Of a stretch of 64,000 nucleotides of DNA, positions 9,447-18,089 are shown in pieces. Position 1 is the stretch's first letter; every line of letters starts with the position of its first letter. Made by a program: the position numbers and the translations under genes. Source of the DNA: UBA8524 sp964215915 (GTDB lineage: Bacteria > Bacteroidota > Bacteroidia > UBA8524). The stretch lies in NCBI GenBank assembly GCA_964215915.1, contig CAXPEB010000046.1, forward strand, positions 22,826-86,825, read 5' to 3'. The notes beneath the pieces were generated by a model. The model worked only from the letters and a program-made list of their open reading frames with translations, had not been told where the DNA came from and searched no databases.

Positions 9447-9769
9447 TGGAAAACGTGATCACCGTAAAGGTTGAGGAAGCTGACGGCAGTTTCACTCCCA
9501 TTGAAGTGCCCACGGATATGAACCTGAGCCTTATGGAAGTTCTGAAAGGTAGCGGATATCCCATTGAGGCTACTTGCGGGGGAATGGCCTTATGTGCCAC
9601 CTGCCATGTACAGGTTCTGGAAAACCCGGGCTTACCGGACCCCAATGATGCCGAGCTGGATATGCTGGATATGGTGCCTAACCTGACTGACGAAAGCCGC
9701 CTCAGTTGCCAGATCCATCCGGATAACTCCATGGATGGACTCTGCGTACGTATCCTGGGAGATCACTGA
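9446..9769 (+). CDS. 2Fe-2S ferredoxin (adrenodoxin type)
   Basis: A 107-residue ferredoxin with cluster ligands C44, C50 and C53 (CGGMALCATC) and C88 (SRLSCQI). The Cx5Cx2C...C spacing is typical of the adrenodoxin/ISC-type class. It is translationally coupled to the upstream ferredoxin reductase and probably receives electrons from it. The final 7 bp overlap the end of the convergent lipoprotein gene. Confidence 0.93.
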   Translation: MENVITVKVEEADGSFTPIEVPTDMNLSLMEVLKGSGYPIEATCGGMALCATCHVQVLENPGLPDPNDAELDMLDMVPNLTDESRLSCQIHPDNSMDGLCVRILGDH

Positions 9770-10182
9770 AGCGTGTCCCGAAGGATAAACTCCTGGTTTC
9801 TGTATGAAAACTTCCAGTCCGCCACCACTCCGGGGTACATCATCGTTGGGATGATGTAGTCGAAGATGAAGTAGGTCTCGCCGTTCTCTGTCCTGGCTTT
9901 GAAACTTTTGGCCTGATAGCATTCCTCGCCGTTGTCAAGCTGCAACCAATAGGAAACAATGGAATCGGGCGGTGGCGCATTGCCTTTCAACCGTACTTGT
10001 AACTCTTGTTGTCCGATAAGCCTGATCTCCGTGGCATATCTGACCTGATTCAGCGAAGCAGAGTCCCCGGCTGCCGGGTGACCTTCGCAGACATTCTCGT
10101 GAAACTGCTTGGTATCTGTCTTGTTACAGGCATATACCACAAGCAGAACGAGGCTAAGGATAAGTAATGTTCTTTTGGTCAT
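9763..10182 (-). CDS. Hypothetical lipoprotein
   Basis: A 139-residue protein with a lipoprotein signal (LLVVYAC, lipid-modified C19). The mature part is mostly beta-patterned, with YWLQLDNGEECYQAKSF and TYFIFDYIIPT. I do not recognise a family. A TAnnTTTG box ends 7 nt before the start codon. It is convergent with the ferredoxin gene. Confidence 0.65.
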   Translation of the reverse strand: MTKRTLLILSLVLLVVYACNKTDTKQFHENVCEGHPAAGDSASLNQVRYATEIRLIGQQELQVRLKGNAPPPDSIVSYWLQLDNGEECYQAKSFKARTENGETYFIFDYIIPTMMYPGVVADWKFSYRNQEFILRDTLQ

Positions 10183-10189
10183 GGATATT

Positions 10190-10197
10190 CAAATTTA
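10190..10197 (-). promoter_or_regulatory. Promoter -7 element TAAATTTG for the 9763-10182 lipoprotein
   Basis: Exact TAnnTTTG on the minus strand, with 7 nt between the box and the ATG at 10182. Confidence 0.55.
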
Positions 10198-10219
10198 AAC
10201 ATCCATGCAGGAAGGACAA

Positions 10220-10777
10220 TTACTTCTTCAGGGTAAGTACCCCTTTCACGTGGACATCGATAACCTCTGCTATATTTTTCACCACGATGCTGGGCACCTC
10301 AATATTATGATCAACCAGCTTCACCTGGAAATCGGAGCTGAAATCCAGCTTCCCATTTTTAACCGTTGCTTTAACCGGTATTTCCCGGGGTTGTTTTACC
10401 CCATGGATCTCCAGGGTTCCTTTGGAAGTAAATGAATACTCTCCATCCTTAAGCAGGTCAATATCCTCCACAATCTCTCCGGAAAAGGTACCGTTCGGGT
10501 ACTTTTCACTCTCCATGTAGTTTTCATTAAAATGCTCCTGCATGAGTGATTTCTCGAACTCAAAACTGGTCATCAATACCTTGAAGGCAAATTTGCGGGT
10601 CTCCGGGTTCAACACGGCCGCATAGATCTCTGTTTTGGCTTCAATATTCTCCACGGGGGTTTCCGAAAAGAAGCTGATGCTGCCGGATTCGAAAACATAC
10701 AGTTTACTGAGTGTTGTAGCCTGCAGGTGCAGGGCGATCAGGCCTGTGAGGACCAGCAGGTTTCTTAATTTTTTCAT
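10220..10777 (-). CDS. YceI-family periplasmic lipocalin-like protein
   Basis: A 185-residue exported protein. The start at MKKLRNLLVL (10777) begins a clear signal peptide; an upstream in-frame start would add 21 residues and bury it. YceI features include the strand pattern GSISFFSETPVENIEA, KYPNGTFSGEI and the GTLEIHGVKQPREIPV segment. Family members bind isoprenoid or other amphiphilic molecules. It is the last gene of a same-strand cluster with a DUF5777 protein and a haem lipoprotein, 10 bp downstream of the DUF5777 gene. Confidence 0.85.
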   Translation of the reverse strand: MKKLRNLLVLTGLIALHLQATTLSKLYVFESGSISFFSETPVENIEAKTEIYAAVLNPETRKFAFKVLMTSFEFEKSLMQEHFNENYMESEKYPNGTFSGEIVEDIDLLKDGEYSFTSKGTLEIHGVKQPREIPVKATVKNGKLDFSSDFQVKLVDHNIEVPSIVVKNIAEVIDVHVKGVLTLKK

Positions 10778-10787
10778 ACGTAAAACA

Positions 10788-11666
10788 TTAAAGTGAGAAT
10801 ACCCTGGAAACATTAAAACCGAAGCGGAACATCCCTTCACCGAATTCCCGGTTGTTGGTAGGCAGGAACTGTGCCTCGTTCACCTCGAAAGAATTGACAA
10901 GGAACAGCTGGAAAACGTGGCCTCCCGTTTCTATGTCTACCCCAAAACCGAAATGATCGTAAAAATTCTCCATTCGGTTCAATGACTTGGCGTACTCGGC
11001 GGTAAGGGCAACCCGTTTGGTGATTTTCACTCTTCCCGAAAGCCCCAGCGCGATCTGGTCATTTGCTTCTTCCCGGAAGCGCACCAGGTTACGGTGGATA
11101 TGCGCGATATCGAGTTGCAGTGAAAACCTGGACCCGAATTTCCTGGCTACCATAAGCTGATTGACGTAACTCATCCGGTTAAGGAAATCGTCATATCGGC
11201 CGTCCGCATTCTTTTTTGGTTCATGCGTTACATTCATTTTGCCCAGGTACGTCATGGTAATGGGCATCCGGTTGTCGGTCGTTTGTTTCAGAATCTGGTA
11301 TTTCACGTTGCCGTCTACCAGTTTCTGGTTATTGGTTCGGCCCAACCCGACAGAAAGACGGTCGGTCAGGCTGTAATCAAATTGCAGGTATAGCGCCACG
11401 GGCCCGTCCAGACCGAAAAGTGTAAACCCGGAGCCTTCCGTTTCAAAGTCACCGAAACGGTGAGCAATACGGAATTCCAGCGTGTTTTTTCCCATCACCT
11501 CCACGGTGGGAAGGTTGATCAGGCGTGTTCCTTTGAACGTAGCATACACATAGGAGGGCTTATCCGTTTCCTGCGAATCCAGCATGTTCAACAGATCATC
11601 TTCTTCCTGTGCCCTAAGCAGGGTAAAGGCCAACAGGCCTGTAATTGCCAGTAGTAGTTTTTTCAT
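10788..11666 (-). CDS. DUF5777-family outer-membrane beta-barrel
   Basis: A 292-residue protein with a signal peptide (ending ...TLLRAQ) and repeated amphipathic beta-strands, ending in an aromatic-rich strand (MFRFGFNVSRVFSL) as barrel proteins do. FKGTRLINLPTVEVMGKNTLEFRI fits the DUF5777 family of Bacteroidota. Start and stop are tightly packed (3 bp from the haem lipoprotein, 10 bp to the YceI gene), indicating an operon. The role is unknown; the neighbours suggest an envelope redox or lipid function. Confidence 0.8.
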   Translation of the reverse strand: MKKLLLAITGLLAFTLLRAQEEDDLLNMLDSQETDKPSYVYATFKGTRLINLPTVEVMGKNTLEFRIAHRFGDFETEGSGFTLFGLDGPVALYLQFDYSLTDRLSVGLGRTNNQKLVDGNVKYQILKQTTDNRMPITMTYLGKMNVTHEPKKNADGRYDDFLNRMSYVNQLMVARKFGSRFSLQLDIAHIHRNLVRFREEANDQIALGLSGRVKITKRVALTAEYAKSLNRMENFYDHFGFGVDIETGGHVFQLFLVNSFEVNEAQFLPTNNREFGEGMFRFGFNVSRVFSL

Positions 11667-11669
11667 CGC

Positions 11670-12041
11670 TTATTCCGGTTTGCCAGCAGCTATCCAAGCC
11701 CTGATTTTACTGATATTACATTCACTGAATTTCGGTCCTCCGGGAGGCATATATCTGGCCGCGGGCTCATTGGGCAGCCAGGACAGGCTGGTGAGCATTT
11801 TCTCCGCATGACCGGAAACATCGTGGTACGTTTCAAGGATGATCCCTCCATTGGCGGTTTGCGCACTGTGACAGCTAAGACAGGTGCTGCTGGAGATCAT
11901 AACGGAGATGTCTTTGGTGTACGTGACAGAGAGCGAGTCACAGCCTCCCAGGTTTTTCGGAAGGTCCTCTTCGTTGTTGCTGACACAGCTCACCATCAGG
12001 GTAAAGGCAAGAGCGGCAGTCAAAACCACAAGTTTATTCAT
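11670..12041 (-). CDS. c-type haem lipoprotein
   Basis: A 123-residue lipoprotein (LMVSC, C19) with one haem-binding CLSCH motif (C54, C57, H58) and a downstream MPPGG whose methionine is a plausible distal ligand. It resembles small Bacteroidota periplasmic cytochromes. It is the first gene of the cluster with the DUF5777 barrel and the YceI protein. A near-match -7 box (TAAACTTG, 12048-12055) lies 6 nt before the start. Confidence 0.8.
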   Translation of the reverse strand: MNKLVVLTAALAFTLMVSCVSNNEEDLPKNLGGCDSLSVTYTKDISVMISSSTCLSCHSAQTANGGIILETYHDVSGHAEKMLTSLSWLPNEPAARYMPPGGPKFSECNISKIRAWIAAGKPE

Positions 12042-12157
12042 GAGTTCAAGTTTAGTTTTTGTTTGTTATTCCGGTTATTCTTAATCTACTTACGATACCG
12101 TCGGCTTAACGGATTCGTGTTATCCTTTTACCTCGCTTATGATTAACTTGCGCCACC

Positions 12158-13135
12158 ATGAGCAAGCCGCTCGATCGTATCAAATCGCCAATCGCTGAAG
12201 AGCTCCAGGTCTTCGAGGGGAAATTCCGGCAGTCGATGAAAACCTCCGTTTCCCTGCTCGATACGATCATGAACTACATCGTAAAGCGAAAAGGTAAGCA
12301 AATGCGTCCCATGTTTGTCTTGCTGTCTTCCAAACTTTTCGGTGAAATCACCGAAAAAAGTTACCGGGGTGCCGCCTTGGTGGAACTCCTGCATACCGCC
12401 ACCCTGGTGCACGATGACGTTGTGGACGACTCCTACCAGCGACGCGGCTTTTTTAGCATTAATGCCCTTTGGAAAAACAAAATTGCGGTTCTGGTTGGCG
12501 ATTACCTTCTCTCAAAAGGATTGCTCCTCTCTTTGGAGAATGACGATTTTTACGAATTAAAGTTGCTTTCCAATTCCGTGAGGCAAATGAGTGAGGGGGA
12601 ATTGTTGCAGATCGAAAAGACCAGGGGCCTGAATTTTTCGGAAGAGGTTTACTTTGAAATCATCCGGAAAAAAACGGCTTCGCTCATTGCTTCCTGCTGT
12701 GCGATCGGCGCTTCTTCTTCTGAAAAAGCGGACCCGGAATCCATAGAAAAGATGAGGCAGTTCGGAGAATGGGTGGGCATTGCTTTCCAGATCAAAGACG
12801 ACCTTTTTGATTTTGGCGACGATGATATCGGTAAACCCACCGGTATTGATATCAAAGAAAAAAAGCTGACCCTCCCGCTCATCTATGCCCTGAATCAATG
12901 CAGCAAGCAGGAGCGCCGGCATATCACCGGCATAATACGCAAAGACAATAAGGACGATAAAAAAGTAGCCGAGGTTATTGATTTTGTGCGCAAAAGCGGC
13001 GGAATCGCATATGCTTCGAAACGTATGCTGGATTACCGGGCACAAGCCCTGGAACTTCTCTCTACGCTACCTGACAACGCAAGCCGGCAAAGCCTTCATG
13101 AGCTGGTGATCTACGTAACCGAAAGGAAAAAGTAA
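12158..13135 (+). CDS. Trans-polyprenyl diphosphate synthase
   Basis: A 325-residue class 1 isoprenoid synthase. It has GKQMRP for substrate binding, the first aspartate-rich motif HDDVVDD (residues 85-91) and the second, QIKDDLFDFGDD. The residues just before the first motif (ELLHTATLVHDD) lack bulky aromatic side chains, which fits a long-chain product such as the menaquinone side chain rather than a C15 product. That chain-length call is an inference. It ends directly against the convergent unknown gene at 13136. Confidence 0.92.
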   Translation: MSKPLDRIKSPIAEELQVFEGKFRQSMKTSVSLLDTIMNYIVKRKGKQMRPMFVLLSSKLFGEITEKSYRGAALVELLHTATLVHDDVVDDSYQRRGFFSINALWKNKIAVLVGDYLLSKGLLLSLENDDFYELKLLSNSVRQMSEGELLQIEKTRGLNFSEEVYFEIIRKKTASLIASCCAIGASSSEKADPESIEKMRQFGEWVGIAFQIKDDLFDFGDDDIGKPTGIDIKEKKLTLPLIYALNQCSKQERRHITGIIRKDNKDDKKVAEVIDFVRKSGGIAYASKRMLDYRAQALELLSTLPDNASRQSLHELVIYVTERKK

Positions 13136-13837
13136 TCAGTCTTTACCCTCCAGCCCTTCAAGAGAGGCGCGGAGCTGAAACCCGAGCGGTTGTTTGCTGG
13201 TATTAAACCCGGAAGAATAACTGGCAATCGTCTGCTGCTCCACGGAAATAATATCCACCAGATCGAATGGCGGCACGATAAGGTCAAAATTCAGGGCAAA
13301 GAGTATGGCTTCTTCAATGATATTATTGATGTACATCTCATTCATGATGAGGTGTTCGAAATCATTGTACAGGAAACCGAGCGGCCTTCTTCCATCGATA
13401 AAAAAATGACCGTCTTTATTGATGAATATCCGGGCCACCAACACGCCGTTGTCCTGGTATCGCTGGTACTTCAGGGAGTCGCTGAGAAAATTGTAGATCT
13501 GGATCAGGCCACAGTATTCACGGGTTTTTTCCTCGCGGACGTAGCGCATTTTATGGATGAAGTGTGAGCTGTCAAAATCGAAAACATTGGTGTGCATCAT
13601 CATCACCAGTGTATCTCCGGCAAACTGCATATGTGCCTCATAGGGACCAATCTCATGATACTGGACTTCCAGCTTATTGTTGAATCCCTCCACCTGGTTG
13701 CGGAGATTGGCCTCATAGCCTTTCAATACCTTTTTGAACTCATTGAGCACCCGGTTCGTTTCCTCATACGCCTCCTGTTTTGCGCAGGATTTGGTTTTCA
13801 GGATATCAACGATCTGCTGGATCTTGGTTTTCGCCAT
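13136..13837 (-). CDS. Conserved protein of unknown function downstream of proS
   Basis: A 233-residue protein starting at MAKTKIQQIV (13837); longer in-frame extension would run back into proS. The N-terminal part (about residues 1-60) looks helical, possibly coiled-coil. The rest mixes strands and helices, with no signal peptide or membrane segment. It follows proS by 8 bp on the same strand and is presumably co-transcribed. I do not recognise a named domain, although the soluble, acidic-aromatic character and operon position suggest a housekeeping role. Confidence 0.7.
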   Translation of the reverse strand: MAKTKIQQIVDILKTKSCAKQEAYEETNRVLNEFKKVLKGYEANLRNQVEGFNNKLEVQYHEIGPYEAHMQFAGDTLVMMMHTNVFDFDSSHFIHKMRYVREEKTREYCGLIQIYNFLSDSLKYQRYQDNGVLVARIFINKDGHFFIDGRRPLGFLYNDFEHLIMNEMYINNIIEEAILFALNFDLIVPPFDLVDIISVEQQTIASYSSGFNTSKQPLGFQLRASLEGLEGKD

Positions 13838-13845
13838 ATTCGAAG

Positions 13846-15321
13846 TTAATACGCCCGGGCAAATAGTACACGCCGGGAAGAGGGCTTTCCGGTTAGGATG
13901 CAGGTTCCGTTTTCTTCCTTGGCATTGAGAGGAATACAACGGATGGTTGCCTTTGTTTTTTCCTTGATGGCTTCTTCGGTCTCGGCCGTGCCGTCCCAGT
14001 GAGCGCTGATGAATCCCCCTTTACCGTCGAGCAGGTTGATAAATTCCTCCCAGCTGTCGGCCTTGGTAACATGTTCATCACGGAAATCGAGGGCTTTTTG
14101 ATAGATATTGTTCTGGATGTTTTCAAGCAGGTGAACGATCTTATTTGGTAGATCAGCCCACTCAAGGATATCCTTTTCTTTGGTGTCACGACGGGCCATT
14201 TCCACGGTGCCGTTCTCCAGGTCCCGGGGTCCCATCGCCAGTCTTACAGGCACCCCTTTCAGTTCGTATTCGGCAAATTTCCATCCCGGCTTATGTGTAT
14301 CCCGGTCGTCGTACTTTACGGAAATGCCTTTTGCTTCCAGGGATTTCTTGATTTCCCGGGCTTTTTGTGAAATGGTCTGCAGTTGTTCTTCGTTTTTATA
14401 GATCGGAACGATCACAACCTGTATGGGTGCCAGCCGTGGAGGAAGAATCAGCCCTTCATCATCACTGTGCGCCATGATCAGAGCTCCCATCAAACGGGTG
14501 GAAACCCCCCAGGAAGTAGCCCAGACATATTCCAACCCTCCTTCTTTTGTCGCAAACTTCACGTCAAAGGCCTTGGCAAAGTTTTGCCCCAGAAAGTGGC
14601 TGGTTCCCATTTGCAGGGCTTTTCCATCCTGCATGATGCCCTCAATACAATACGTATCAATCGCTCCTGCAAAACGCTCATTTTCCGATTTAACTCCTTT
14701 GATCACCGGAACCGCCATGATATTTTCCGCAAAATCAGCATATACATCCAGCATTTGCCGTGTTTCGGCCAGAGCCTCCTCTGAGGTGGCATGTGCCGTA
14801 TGTCCTTCCTGCCACAAAAATTCAGCGGTTCGCAGAAACAGCCGGGTACGCATTTCCCAGCGCATAACATTCGCCCACTGATTAAGCAGAATGGGCAAAT
14901 CCCGGTAGGATTGAATCCAGTTCTTATAGGTATTCCAGATGATGGTTTCAGAAGTCGGCCGAATGATCAACTCCTCTTCCAGTCGCGCTTCCGGATCCAC
15001 AACCACATTCTTCCCGGTCTCGTCGTTTTTAAGCCGATAATGCGTAACCACAGCGCATTCTTTGGCAAAGCCCTCTATATGCGCGGCTTCTTTACTCAGG
15101 AAGGATTTGGGAATAAGTAACGGAAAGTAGGCATTGCTGTGTCCGGTTTGTTTAAACCGGGTATCCAACTCCTGCTGCATCTTTTCCCAGATAGCATACC
15201 CATAGGGTTTGATAACCATACAGCCCCTTACAGCACTGTGTTCAGCCAGGTCTGCATTCCTGACCAGATTATTGTACCATTCGGAATAGTCCTCACTACG
15301 CTTTACCTTTTTGTTTTCCAT
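13846..15321 (-). CDS. proS: Prolyl-tRNA synthetase (archaeal/eukaryotic-like type)
   Basis: A 491-residue class II aminoacyl-tRNA synthetase charging tRNA-Pro. Class II signatures include the motif 2 region RWEMRTRLFLRTAEFLWQEGH and RPTSE upstream. The anticodon-binding domain (VVIVPIYKNEEQ) and a C-terminal extension ending RRVLFARAY follow. The lack of the bacterial-type editing insertion and this C-terminus place it in the shorter archaeal/eukaryotic-like class common in Bacteroidota. It is divergent from the 15397 lipoprotein gene. Confidence 0.96.
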   Translation of the reverse strand: MENKKVKRSEDYSEWYNNLVRNADLAEHSAVRGCMVIKPYGYAIWEKMQQELDTRFKQTGHSNAYFPLLIPKSFLSKEAAHIEGFAKECAVVTHYRLKNDETGKNVVVDPEARLEEELIIRPTSETIIWNTYKNWIQSYRDLPILLNQWANVMRWEMRTRLFLRTAEFLWQEGHTAHATSEEALAETRQMLDVYADFAENIMAVPVIKGVKSENERFAGAIDTYCIEGIMQDGKALQMGTSHFLGQNFAKAFDVKFATKEGGLEYVWATSWGVSTRLMGALIMAHSDDEGLILPPRLAPIQVVIVPIYKNEEQLQTISQKAREIKKSLEAKGISVKYDDRDTHKPGWKFAEYELKGVPVRLAMGPRDLENGTVEMARRDTKEKDILEWADLPNKIVHLLENIQNNIYQKALDFRDEHVTKADSWEEFINLLDGKGGFISAHWDGTAETEEAIKEKTKATIRCIPLNAKEENGTCILTGKPSSRRVLFARAY

Positions 15322-15396
15322 GCACTTATGATCCTTGGAATAGTTCTTGTATTTTTTTACGCGGTTCTTTTAATCTTAGCCGGAAGGGAGCAAACC

Positions 15397-16605
15397 ATGA
15401 AAAAACTCATGCTTTATTCAGGAATCGCCTTATTCGCGGTTTCTTGTGTTTCGCAAAAATACTCAAGAACGAATAACATCACAGACGATGTCTATTTTTC
15501 GCCAGAATCATTGGCCAATCAAACAGAGGCTCCTGATGATCCCGATCCTTTAAACCAAGACGGGTTTCGGTACGACACGAATACTTCCACTCCGAACTCC
15601 AATTCCGGAAATTATTATTCCTATCAAACGGCACCGGCAAATACTCCCAACCAACCCAACGCAACAACACCCAACAACCCGAATTCCAATTCAAACACCA
15701 ATACAAATACGAATACCAACACCAACTATACGATCAACAACTACTACGGTAACGGTTTTTACACAAACAGCAACCCCTGGGGTGGCTATTATGCCGGTAG
15801 TTTTTACCCTTCCTGGGGAATGAGTTTCGGTTGGGGATATCCCGGATATTATTCTCCGTATTACTATTATCAAGGTTGGCATTACGGCTGGGGATGGTAT
15901 AATCCCTACAACCCCTGGGGATGGAACTACAACCCGTATTACTACACTCCGTATTATCCGTATTACCAGAACTCCATTCCAAGTTATGACCCCGGAACAC
16001 CGGTGCATTACGGGCCAAGGTCCAACGGACGAAGTATTAAGGCCGGAACTATTTACAATCCCGGACAATTCAGAAGGAGAAGCCCGGAAACAACCAATAC
16101 TCCACCTAAAGTATACCGTCCCGGGGACCAAAATGCCACACAAGGCGGACAGGCCAACCCAGGAAGCCGCGGACCGGCCGGACAGAATCCATCCAACGGA
16201 AACGGCGAACGGGTAAATTACCGCCGCGACAGCTATTCTCCCTCCGGAACACCTCAGAACAATGCGCCACAAAGGCGTCCTACACAACCGTCCAACGACA
16301 ATGATGAGCAACGTGGAAATGCTCCCACCAATCGTCCGCAAACACCGAATACTCCACAACAACCCCAACAGCCTCAGAATAACCGGCCCACCACTCCGTC
16401 TCGTCAAAACGACCGGCGGGATGATCCTCCGGTGCAGAGGCCACAGAGACCACATACCCCTCAACCTACTCCGCAACCCACGCCACAGCCAAGACCGCAA
16501 ATGAGACAGCCCAGCCCGTCTCCTTCTCCCTCACCCGGGGCACGACCCAGTCCAAGCCCATCCAGAGGTAGTGGTTCCGGTGGTTCTGGCTCAAGACGTC
16601 GCTGA
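15397..16605 (+). CDS. Low-complexity Asn/Tyr/Pro-rich lipoprotein
   Basis: A 402-residue protein with a lipoprotein signal (FAVSC, C17). The mature chain is almost entirely low complexity. It has an Asn/Thr-rich stretch with an NTN repeat (about residues 90-115), a Gly/Trp/Tyr/Pro-rich block (about 125-195) and a long Pro/Gln/Arg/Asn-rich tail ending in Ser-Pro and Gly-Ser repeats and RRR. The start at MKKLMLYSG is chosen because it opens the lipoprotein signal; the open frame extends upstream without support. It lies 2 bp before the FadL-like gene and is surely co-transcribed with it. A surface or periplasmic structural role is an inference. Confidence 0.7.
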   Translation: MKKLMLYSGIALFAVSCVSQKYSRTNNITDDVYFSPESLANQTEAPDDPDPLNQDGFRYDTNTSTPNSNSGNYYSYQTAPANTPNQPNATTPNNPNSNSNTNTNTNTNTNYTINNYYGNGFYTNSNPWGGYYAGSFYPSWGMSFGWGYPGYYSPYYYYQGWHYGWGWYNPYNPWGWNYNPYYYTPYYPYYQNSIPSYDPGTPVHYGPRSNGRSIKAGTIYNPGQFRRRSPETTNTPPKVYRPGDQNATQGGQANPGSRGPAGQNPSNGNGERVNYRRDSYSPSGTPQNNAPQRRPTQPSNDNDEQRGNAPTNRPQTPNTPQQPQQPQNNRPTTPSRQNDRRDDPPVQRPQRPHTPQPTPQPTPQPRPQMRQPSPSPSPSPGARPSPSPSRGSGSGGSGSRRR

Positions 16606-16607
16606 CC

Positions 16608-18089
16608 ATGAAAAAAATATTAAGTGTATTCGGACTGGCCATCTCCCTGGTATCTTATGGTCAGAATGAGGAAGATGTATTACGATACAGCTATCAACAG
16701 CTGTCAGGAACTCCAAGAAGCCTGGGGATGGGCGGATCAATGGGGGCACTGGGTGCCGACCTGAGTGCCATCCATTCCAACCCGGCCGGGCTGGCCATGT
16801 ACCGCTCCAACTACTACCTCGCAGGTATCGGTTTTCAGAACAGGAAGACGGAAAGCAGTTATATCGCCCAGGGAGGCCTGGACCGTAACCAGAACTTCAA
16901 TATTCCGAATCTGGGGATTGTTTTTACCCAATTGTCGATGGAAAAAGGGAAACAGGCCACCAGCGGAATTGTAAATGTGCAGGTAGCCTTTAGCATGAAC
17001 CGGACAAATAACTTCAATCAGCATTTCCGGTTTTCAGCCCTCAATGAATCGAGTTCCATCCTGGATTATTTCGGGGAACGCGCCTATGGATACACCACCT
17101 CGGAACTGAGCTCCGATTTGCAGTCGGTGCCCGGACAAGCCTGGAACACCTACCTCATCAATGAAGATCCAAACAACCCGAATACCTATTACGCAAACCT
17201 CCCCAACCAAATCACCATGCTGCAAGATGCGGTGGTTACCCGTTCGGGAAGACAACAGGATTTTAACGCCGCTTTTGCGCTCAATATTAGTCACCGCCTG
17301 TATCTGGGAATGAGCCTGCGCCTCAACACGCTGAAATTTTCTGAAACCTTTCACTGGGAAGAGGCTACGGTAGATCAATCCATAGCCAAACAAAACATGT
17401 CCTATGAGTTCAAATACAATACTCAGGGCAGCGGGTACTCTGCCCGCCTCGGGGCGCTACTCCGGATAAATGATTTTGTGCGACTCGGACTGGCCTGGCA
17501 ATCCCCCGTTACCTATCAGCTAAACGATGAATACAGCTCTTCCATGAGCAGCAACAATTTCAATCCGGGACAGTCTTATTCCTACCAGAGTGATCCAGGC
17601 CAGTTTAACTACAACCTTAGGATTCCCGGAAGAGTAGATGGCAATATTGCCATAATCCTTCCGAAAATTGCCTCTCTTTCTTTTGACCTCGAACAGGTTC
17701 GTCATCAGGACGGCCGGCTGAGTAGCCCACAATATGGCTTTGGTCCTGAAAACACGCAGGTAAGCACCCTGCTTAAAACATCATACAATTACCGGATTGG
17801 TGCCGAATTCCTGGCTGGACCCATGCGCTACCGCGTTGGTTATGCCCGATATGAGAACCCGTTAAAGTCGGATTATTCGGCAAACCTGAACCTCGACACC
17901 TATTATTACACCGCCGGACTGGGATACCTGGGAAGAAGCGGTTTCTATTGTGATGCCGCCCTTGTGCTGCAACAGAATCAATCTCTGTTTACACCTTACA
18001 CCCTGGCTCCCGGAGGCAGAACCTACTATTCTGCTGTCAATAAAAACCTGGCTACCCGGGTTGTGTTGGGTATCGGGGCCCGTTTCTGA
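16608..18089 (+). CDS. OmpP1/FadL/TodX-family outer-membrane transport protein
   Basis: A 493-residue beta-barrel with a signal peptide (ending ...SLVSYGQ) and the FadL-type N-terminal segment SLGMGGSMGALGADLSAIHSNPAGLA, which forms the plug and hatch region. It ends in an aromatic strand (RVVLGIGARF). FadL relatives let hydrophobic compounds diffuse across the outer membrane. The substrate here is unknown. It starts 2 bp after the low-complexity lipoprotein and abuts the convergent CHAT gene. Confidence 0.88.
   Translation: MKKILSVFGLAISLVSYGQNEEDVLRYSYQQLSGTPRSLGMGGSMGALGADLSAIHSNPAGLAMYRSNYYLAGIGFQNRKTESSYIAQGGLDRNQNFNIPNLGIVFTQLSMEKGKQATSGIVNVQVAFSMNRTNNFNQHFRFSALNESSSILDYFGERAYGYTTSELSSDLQSVPGQAWNTYLINEDPNNPNTYYANLPNQITMLQDAVVTRSGRQQDFNAAFALNISHRLYLGMSLRLNTLKFSETFHWEEATVDQSIAKQNMSYEFKYNTQGSGYSARLGALLRINDFVRLGLAWQSPVTYQLNDEYSSSMSSNNFNPGQSYSYQSDPGQFNYNLRIPGRVDGNIAIILPKIASLSFDLEQVRHQDGRLSSPQYGFGPENTQVSTLLKTSYNYRIGAEFLAGPMRYRVGYARYENPLKSDYSANLNLDTYYYTAGLGYLGRSGFYCDAALVLQQNQSLFTPYTLAPGGRTYYSAVNKNLATRVVLGIGARF

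Noticed and set aside
10243..10258. TTTCACGTGG near the end of the YceI gene as a parS site
   Set aside because: Outside the central CACGTG the match is poor (five mismatches).
15661..15730. AAT/ACC-rich repeat as a tandem repeat or CRISPR-like array
   Set aside because: It is an in-frame codon repeat for Asn-Thr in the lipoprotein, with no spacers.
15691..16500. Open frame of 269 codons antisense to the low-complexity lipoprotein
   Set aside because: It is a shadow of the repetitive Pro/Asn/Gly coding sequence, with no signal, domain or promoter; the sense frame has a lipoprotein signal and the operon context.
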